Shown here one piece after another: positions 57,110 through 64,000 of a DNA stretch of 64,000 nt; position 1 is the first letter of the stretch; every line of letters begins with the position of its first letter. This DNA comes from Apostichopus japonicus (taxonomy: Eukaryota; Echinodermata; Holothuroidea; Aspidochirotida; Stichopodidae). The stretch lies in contig NC_092579.1 of NCBI RefSeq assembly GCF_037975245.1, forward strand, positions 1,789,001 to 1,853,000. Direction: 5' to 3'. The notes under the pieces are model-generated. The model was not told where the DNA came from and searched no databases. It worked only from the letters and a program-made list of their open reading frames with translations. The translations under genes and the position numbers were made by a program.

Positions 57110-60100
57110 AGATCGTGTAAGTGTTTTCCTCAATTAGGCTTGCCTACAGTGTGTGAATGAAGTCTGTGGTAGCTTGGCTGTACTGCCCAACCACTGCCAA
57201 CTGTTACAGAGTTGCTTTATCTAGTCTTCCTACACTGTCAGGAAACTTTAGTCTGTATTCAACAGACCAGAGAACTTGACAAATGTTGATTGCAATCTTT
57301 TAAAATAATTTTAAAGATATATGCGGGTCACACATGTACAGTATATATATCTTGACTTGAACTAATAATAATAATAATCAATCTGCCAAATTATTCTGGG
57401 TAAGATAAAAAAAACTATAAAAAAATGGTAGATTTGACCTAACTGTATTTACAGTTAAACACACATAGAGCACAGTACACTGTAAATTATTACTAGTAAA
57501 CGACTACCGTATATATATATATATACTGTATTGCCATACATAGCACAGTATAGATGACTACATCAATATCTCTGTAGTTTCCAAAGAATCTGAATTCTTA
57601 TCGTGTATTAATTATGGAAATAGTTTCAGTATATACGCTAAGTTAACACTGAGTTGTTCATATATGTTTTGGTTTCTATGTTTTCTCACTTCACTTTCTT
57701 TTTCCTTTTGTGAGTATATTTCTCTGTCTCAATTTGGGAAACAATGAAATTAATGGTACTGTATTGTGGAAAATTGAAACAAGATTCTACACCTTTACTG
57801 ACAGAGACTTACAATGTTTCTGGCCTACAAGTACAATATCTCATCCCACCTGCAATGATAGAGCTTTTCAACACTTCAACCCTTACAGTACACAACTGCC
57901 CAAAATCAAGTTCCAGCGTCCTACCATTCCTTCTCCTTTTATAGACACTGTGCACTTCCCCCCTTCCCCCTTTCCTATCCTGATCCCCTTCTAACACCCT
58001 ATTTCTTTTTGAGCAATCATATTTTATTGTCTGCCATGGATTTACTGTAACTTGTTCTACTGTACAATAGTTGTCTGACATTCAAACATCTTCCATTTTC
58101 TTGGACAATGAAATATCAATATTCATTTCCTTTTGCATGCATATATTGCTGTCGGTACTGACTTATTGTTAACTGCACAGTACAGTATGTGTCTGTTGTG
58201 TGTAATTGTCACTATGAGTCTGGTGGTGGAAACTTAAAGCAGTATCGTAGTAAAAAATGAATTCATTAGATTCTCTCATCTCATACAGTCTGTCACATTC
58301 CTACAAGTTTGTAAGATTTCAGTCTTACCTACCATACAAGAATTGGTAACATGTGGGCACCTGGAGACCCACTTTGTCATCACTGCCCAGTGCCCACAGC
58401 CTCTTGCTGTTGAATCTTCCTTTGAGGCTTCTACGTACAGGTGTATAGTACATAAAGTACCCACAACTTATGCTTGACACTCACTGTAGTGGCTAGATTG
58501 ACCTGACTGACCTCTTATGGTGACCGGTCACCTTTGATCAACCTTCGTCCTCATTCTACCATCTAAAGTGTCTAATCGGTGGATGTAAGTGCTGCATCCT
58601 ACAGCACAGAAATTGCTGTTTGGTAGGTCCAATACTTCACAAAATGAAAGAAATATATACATTTCTACAGTACTTTATTTTTTGTCTGGAGGAGTGAACC
58701 CAACTATCATCATTACCTTTAATAAATTATGCTAGTGTTTAATACAACAAACAATTGCCCCAAAGAATCTTGTATCCTTTTGGGGATGGGGGATTGGGTG
58801 GAGGATGAAGGTTTAAATGTTTCATAGACAGTGTCCTGTCATGTTGTCAATGTTTAAATACTGTCATACTGTGGTGCCATTAAGAAGTGAAACCTTTTAA
58901 CCATTCATATTTTCAAGTTACAGAACATGAACAGTGTTGTTAGTGCAGAAAATGTCATTACTAGCTCATATAACAACAAAAAACTCAATTATTTTAGGCT
59001 CACAATTGGCAATTTAACCATATATTTCAAGTAAATTTAAAGCAGTGAATAAGGAAAGTAATTTCAGGTATGAGTGTTCCAAATGCCCTTGAATGATGTC
59101 ATAATTCGACATGCTCAAGTCTCTGGTCTCTTCAGTAACATCATAGTACTCCATGGTACAGTATCGCTGAAAATGGAATGAGATTTTTCTCAGAGCTCTG
59201 CATTAGTAGAGTGATCCTGTCTCTGTTGGCAACCGGATCAATGTTGATGGCTTGATTTACTTCTCCTTTAATTAATCAACGTGAGATTTGTCTTGCTTTG
59301 CAGGAAGTACCTGTGCTGTACATTCGCCAATTATCTGTACAGTCAGCAAGTATTTTTCTTTGTTGTATGATAAAGTATATATGTGTATTATTAACTATAA
59401 ATAGAACCTACTTAAATTGGATATGAAAATTTCATTGTAACAGAATTTTACTGTTAACAACCAACAATAAAATCCACATTGTATTGGTCATTGTATGTGT
59501 GCAATAACTGGATTACCTTTTTTCTTTCATGGGTGTTCATTGACTCTTAGTCTTTAACCAAATATTTAACAATGGATTTGAAACTTCAGTTTCAAGTTTA
59601 TAAACAAACTTTTCAAAGTGATCGGCCATCTTTCATATTTATCTCTCTCTAATTCATCTGTTGATGTACTGTACATAAATTTCAACTGACCATTATACTA
59701 AACCACTTCACTAAATGGGTTTACTTTTACTACCCTGATATAGAACATTGCAGGTATTTTTTTTTCTTTCTTTTTCAAATTTTCATTTTCACTTGATACA
59801 TGTACAGTACATGTGAAAATGAATTACATCGTCAGTGACACCTTCAGCAATGGAGCAGTGAAACTAGTGTTAAATACTGTTGCTGATATGTAATGTATTG
59901 TACATGGTATGTACTGTATGGTATGTACATGTGTCCTGCAGTACTAACATGCATTGTAACTTGTATAACAAACAGAGATCTGATGAACTCTAGTAATACT
60001 TAGTTTGTTACCTCAAGTCTGGAAAATACATGATTTAACTCGATTACAGGATTCGGTCTCCAAGTCCTTTGACCGATACAGTAGATATTATGGACATTCA

Positions 60101-61834
60101 TTCTCCCGTTATACACTGACTGTTCACAAAGTTAACTTAATGAAGCGGTCAAGTTGCATTTACCATGCTCCACTATTACCTGAATTTGGCTTCTTTATTC
60201 ACATAGATTCAGAAAGACTGAAAGGTGATGGGTATCGTCCCTGAGGAGGGTCGATAGGTGTACAGTGCTAAAATGTTAATTAGTGAATATACTGGGTAGA
60301 TGGGAAAGTGTATTCGATATAGTGGAGACACGGTACCTGTTGATTACCCAACCCTGGGAGTTTGGGGGTATTTTATCCAGGTTGGTCTTTGAGGGTCAGA
60401 ATAAAGTTGTTTTTTTTATGGGGCTTTAAGCAACCTGATTTTGCCCTTAAGTAGTACTGTACTTAACATGAATATTTGCTCATCTCTTTTTGAAGCCACA
60501 AAAGCACAGTATAAAGGTTAAAGGATGTGCACTCGATATTGAAGAAAACATAGCCTGAAATTTCATGATCAGATAACCAGAATTACTGGATTTTGAAAGC
60601 AATAGTGAAAAGTACAGTACCTACAGTATGTACTACTGTACTGTAGGTCAGTCAAATTAATATTCAGTCATGGAAAACCTGCAAAACATAAACAGTTTGT
60701 GCATGGGCACAAGGTAAGTATTATAATATAAAACCTTGAATGATTTGACATGGAGGAGGAATCACTCTGCCAGTGGCTTGTCATAAAATTGTAATGTAGC
60801 TGCATTAGAGTACAGTATGTGTAATAAACCCAAATTAGCTTGAATGATTACAACTTACAGCACTTACATGATGTCATGACTCATGGCAGTATGAATGTAT
60901 TTCTGTTGGCCTTGAATATCACTTGAAGGCAGCACTGTTTATAGTGTCAAATTAGTAAACTTGAGAAATAATTTTATACAGTGCAGAATTTTTGTGCAAG
61001 AATGCAGAGTGTCTGATCCCATAATGAATTGTATTAAAGGTACCATTAAGAACTTACCTAAGTACGGTAAATCATTCTAGGTGCAGGGTATTTTTTTTTG
61101 TATAAAAGAGCATAATTAATAGCTGAATAACAGCCTGATCCTAGATATATGTGCAGTTTTATTGCCATTGTATGAAGTACAGTACCACCATGCTGGTAGT
61201 GTGTATGTATAGTCTGTTCTGATCAATGTAGCTTCCGTTTGTTGAACCAAGAGCATTAAATTTATTGTACTGTTGTACAAACTCTACTTATAGCTACTGT
61301 AGTCATACTATAGAAGCAGCCATTTTGAAAAGTCTTAACATATAACTACATTGTTCTTGTAACATATATGTAGGACTGACAATAAAAATGGCCAGGGATT
61401 GGGAGAAACAGCCCAGGGTCAATAAGAGAGACCGGAGACATGGAGTGAAAAAGAATTCATTCTCATTCTCATCTTTATATACTTAAAGAAAAGGGGGCGA
61501 AAAGCAAGGAGGTGATTCACTGACAAATTTGTGTACTGTAGGTCCGACCTGGCTCTCAATACCCCTGAACATACAGTATGAGGTAGGAGTTATATTGTGG
61601 AGTTTGGTACTAAATTTACAAGACTTACATCTAATGCTGCACATTGAGATACAATACCTACTGTACTGTTAGAATGGTAAGCCAGGGAAATATTTACCGG
61701 TTATCACATCCGGAAAATGCTAAAAATGGGAAACTTGTCATAGAAGCAAAAAGATGTTAAGAACTGTTTGTATACTGTACCTGACACAACATGATATTAC
61801 TTTTAAACAGACCAAATTCAAGAACCTTCAAAGC
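57110..61834. other. Non-coding stretch, no exon recognised
   Basis: A possible continuation of the KCTD5-like intron. TA runs lie near 57510, T runs at 59760 and 61090, with abundant TACTGTA words. The frame at 60005-60244 follows an AG but shows no known domain. Confidence 0.4.
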
Positions 61835-62204
61835 TACTGTGTACACAAGATTGGAACACTACAGTAAATAATATACCCAGTAAGCTGTTACTAATGTGTA
61901 CACAAGATTGGAACACTACTATAAATATAATACCCAGTAAGCTGTAGAAGACTACTGTGTATGTACACAAGATTGGAACACTACAGTAAATAATATACCA
62001 AGTTAGCTCTAGAAGACTACTGTGTATGTACACAAGATTGGAACACTACAGTAAATATTGTACCCAGCAGCTGTAGAAGACTACTGTGTACACAAGATTG
62101 GAACACTACAGTAAATAATATACCCAGTAAGCTGTTACTATTGTGTACACAAGATTGGAACACTACAGTAAATAATATGTACCCAGTATGCTGTAGAATA
62201 TTAC
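61835..62204 (+). repeat. 57-65-bp minisatellite
   Basis: Six units are marked by ACACAAGATTGGAACACTAC at 61843, 61900, 61965, 62030, 62090 and 62147. Each continues with AGTAAATAATATACCCAGTA. Unit length varies through presence or absence of GAAGACTACTGTGTATGT. Confidence 0.95.
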
Positions 62205-62208
62205 CAGG

Positions 62209-62440
62209 CGCGTATCCAGGATTTTCTAACCCGGGGGGCGCGAATTACTATCTAAGCGGAGCGCCACCATCGGTTGGCGCGGAGCGTACAAGAAAATTTC
62301 TGGATTTGATACCCCCCAGATCACCGGAAATGACACTTCTCGGGCTTGAAAATGACCAACCAAATGTACACTTTTGCCTGAGAACCAAGTATTTCCCAAA
62401 AGTTTTTTTCCATCCATAACCTTTTTGAAGATTGTCACCA
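62209..62440. mobile_element. hAT-like dispersed repeat, copy 1
   Basis: It starts CAGGCGCGTATCCAGGATTT, a terminus style common to hAT-related non-autonomous repeats, directly after the minisatellite. The segment 62248-62348 (CTATCTAAGCGGAGCGCC to ACTTCTCGGGCTTG) is repeated at 63471-63577. No right terminus or target duplication is found, so the element is truncated. Confidence 0.6.
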
Positions 62441-62882
62441 GTCACACATCATGTTCGACCTCATTGCATGTCCTATGGATCATTGCTTTTGTAGGCGATT
62501 CTACGTCACGGTCCACAATATCCGAAAGCCCCACTTTTCAAGGTTTTAAGCCCATTATTTGTTGAGAATTTGAAAATTCACATTTCTCGTGAATAAAAAT
62601 CACTTCAAAACATGCCCATAATGTTGCACAAAATTCAATCTATGGACAACCAATAGGGAAAAACCTCCTTGAACCCCTAATAGACAGGTACAAATTGCAC
62701 AAGTAGAGGAAAGTATGATGAAGAATGTTGGTGATGAAATTTTCTAAAATTCAGACACAGTTAATTTATTGGTGTAGAAATATTGCAACCTCTTATAATG
62801 GCTATTATAAAACTTGGTTGAAGGAAATGAAAAATAGCAGATATTTCCGATATCAGGTATATCGAAACCGAACACTACACAC

Positions 62883-62940
62883 ATAGGCGTAGGTCCCGTA
62901 GGAGGCGGGCTGCAGCCCCCACCCCCCCCCCCGCAACCAA
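62883..62940 (+). mobile_element. Fragment related to the 13043 hAT MITE
   Basis: CATAGGCGTAGGTCCCGTAG followed by a GGGCTGCAGCCCCC block resembles the left end of the 13043-13423 element (CAAGGGCGTAGGAACCGG, then a C/G palindrome). Only this end is present. Confidence 0.5.
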
Positions 62941-63423
62941 TCTTGTTCCTATTTTTTCGGGCACCTACTGAGAGAAAAATAAATAGCAATGAATAGCTTA
63001 AAAATGATCTCCTTGGTAATTAAAATAAAGTTGTAAGATTGGCTGACATTACTACTGTAAAAGAGAGTTTGACATAAATGGATCTGTATGCTTTTTCCCC
63101 ATCTACATAAGACATTTGGTTGTTTACATTAGCATCCGGCGGTATACTGTGTTACTTTCACGGACCGTGCGGTACACGATGCCATGCAATGTAATGACCG
63201 ATGCTTGATTATATGATATTAATATCGATATGTTGAACGCGCGCTTTGCGCACAAAAAAATTTTGGCTTTTTTTTCAGGCAAGTCGTTACAGCCCCAAAT
63301 CCAATTGGGCTCCGCCTTCGACTACACACATAGACAGTTTTTGAGGCTGTTCATCGTGGAACAGGCATTTTAATGCTCACTGATATGATGTTATATCTGC
63401 TCTTTGCTTTACAAATTCGAACA

Positions 63424-63600
63424 GGCATGTAGCGAGTAATTGCCAAGGGAGGGGCGAAGCCTGTATGCAAACTATCTAAGCGAAGCGCTACCATGGGTTG
63501 GCGCGAAGCGTACAAGAAAAATTTTGGCCGAAAATGCCTCCCAGATCGCTGGAAATGACACTTCCCAGGCCTTGTAAGTTGCACCTAAGCATTGTCTATT
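63424..63600. mobile_element. hAT-like dispersed repeat, copy 2
   Basis: CTATCTAAGCGAAGCGCTAC, GGTTGGCGCGAAGCGTACAA and GCTGGAAATGACACTTCCCA match the copy at 62248-62348 in order and spacing. The ends are not defined. Confidence 0.65.
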
Positions 63601-64000
63601 TTGAAATTACTAGTGATGTCATAAAGAAAATTTGCTCGGGGGGGGGGGGGCGGTCGCCCCTTCCCGAAATGCGTCATGTTCCCGACGATCCCGTCGAGTT
63701 CAAGACCAGCCACAGTTGGTTCCATATATTGTACAATTGTTTAAGGCGTCCATACACACACACGCGTTATGATAGACCATATATAGTATTTATATAGATA
63801 CATTAGTGAGAGAGGGAAAAAAACGTCAAAAATGGAGTTGTTGGTGTAAGGGGTAGGGTGAGGCGCACACCCCCTCCGTAATCCTTGATCTGTGTATATA
63901 ACCTGTGTATATAATAGGGATCAGCGCTTAAACTATGACTGTTCCTCTTTCTCTTCCCGAAGTCTTGGCTATCTTCTACTCCCTCCCTTTCTCCTTTTTC
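63601..64000. other. Non-coding window end
   Basis: Contains a G run near 63639 and pyrimidine-rich text at the end. No feature is supported. Confidence 0.4.

Noticed and set aside
60005-60244. Possible exon after an AG acceptor
   Set aside because: No good donor, no domain, and a stop close after; not supported.
50847-64000. Further KCTD5-like exons
   Set aside because: I scanned for the conserved DRDPTYF/LNYLRHG block and later blocks in all plus frames and found none.

Overview
This is nuclear DNA from an animal, most likely a marine invertebrate deuterostome such as an echinoderm. That call is inferred from intron-rich genes for conserved animal proteins, a dense mix of Ty3/gypsy, piggyBac, hAT, LINE and SINE relics, and AT-rich spacers full of short tandem arrays. 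The species cannot be fixed from the sequence alone. Nothing bacterial (operons, CRISPR) is present.

Three host genes are readable. (1) Bases 5013-11880, plus strand: a complete eight-exon mitochondrial dicarboxylate carrier (SLC25A10-like, 293 aa). Its introns hold a 67-bp minisatellite, a foldback element and one arm of a large inverted repeat whose partner lies upstream of the gene. (2) Bases 42237-47618, minus strand: a complete eight-exon PIGQ-like gene (547 aa), a subunit of the enzyme that starts GPI-anchor synthesis. Two of its 3' splice sites lie in tandem duplications. (3) Bases 50601-50846, plus strand: the first coding exon of a KCTD5/2/17-like BTB adaptor, about 3 kb from PIGQ and head to head with it. 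I did not find its other exons.

Bases 22 to 42 kb are a graveyard of mobile and mobile-like genes, all on the plus strand. There are at least four Ty3/gypsy copies (gag, zinc knuckle, protease, reverse transcriptase), a piggyBac transposase relic, a hAT C-terminal relic, two LINE 3' ends, and two large orphan families. One orphan family, in three pieces (25368-25722, 27595-28670, 32345-34130), has zinc-ligand-like N-terminal modules and an acidic, PIN/FEN-nuclease-like C-terminal part. The piggyBac copy entered it at a TTAA inside a Leu-Asn codon pair. The other orphan fragment (37100-38013) has no name I can give.

The spacers hold non-autonomous elements: a hAT-type MITE with perfect 8-bp target duplications (13043-13423), a tRNA-derived SINE (20326-20700), two long-TIR elements between PIGQ and KCTD5 (48512-48996, 49375-50074), and minisatellites at 16.8-17.8, 55.5, 56.9 and 61.8 kb.

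The most interesting observations are: a gag-terminal UAG followed after three bases by the same 30-nt hairpin in two diverged gypsy copies (probable stop-codon readthrough signal); an array repeating the PIGQ exon-3 splice acceptor, in which each decoy would give an immediate stop; the scattered orphan nuclease-like family; and a repeated hairpin motif with a hammerhead-like core.
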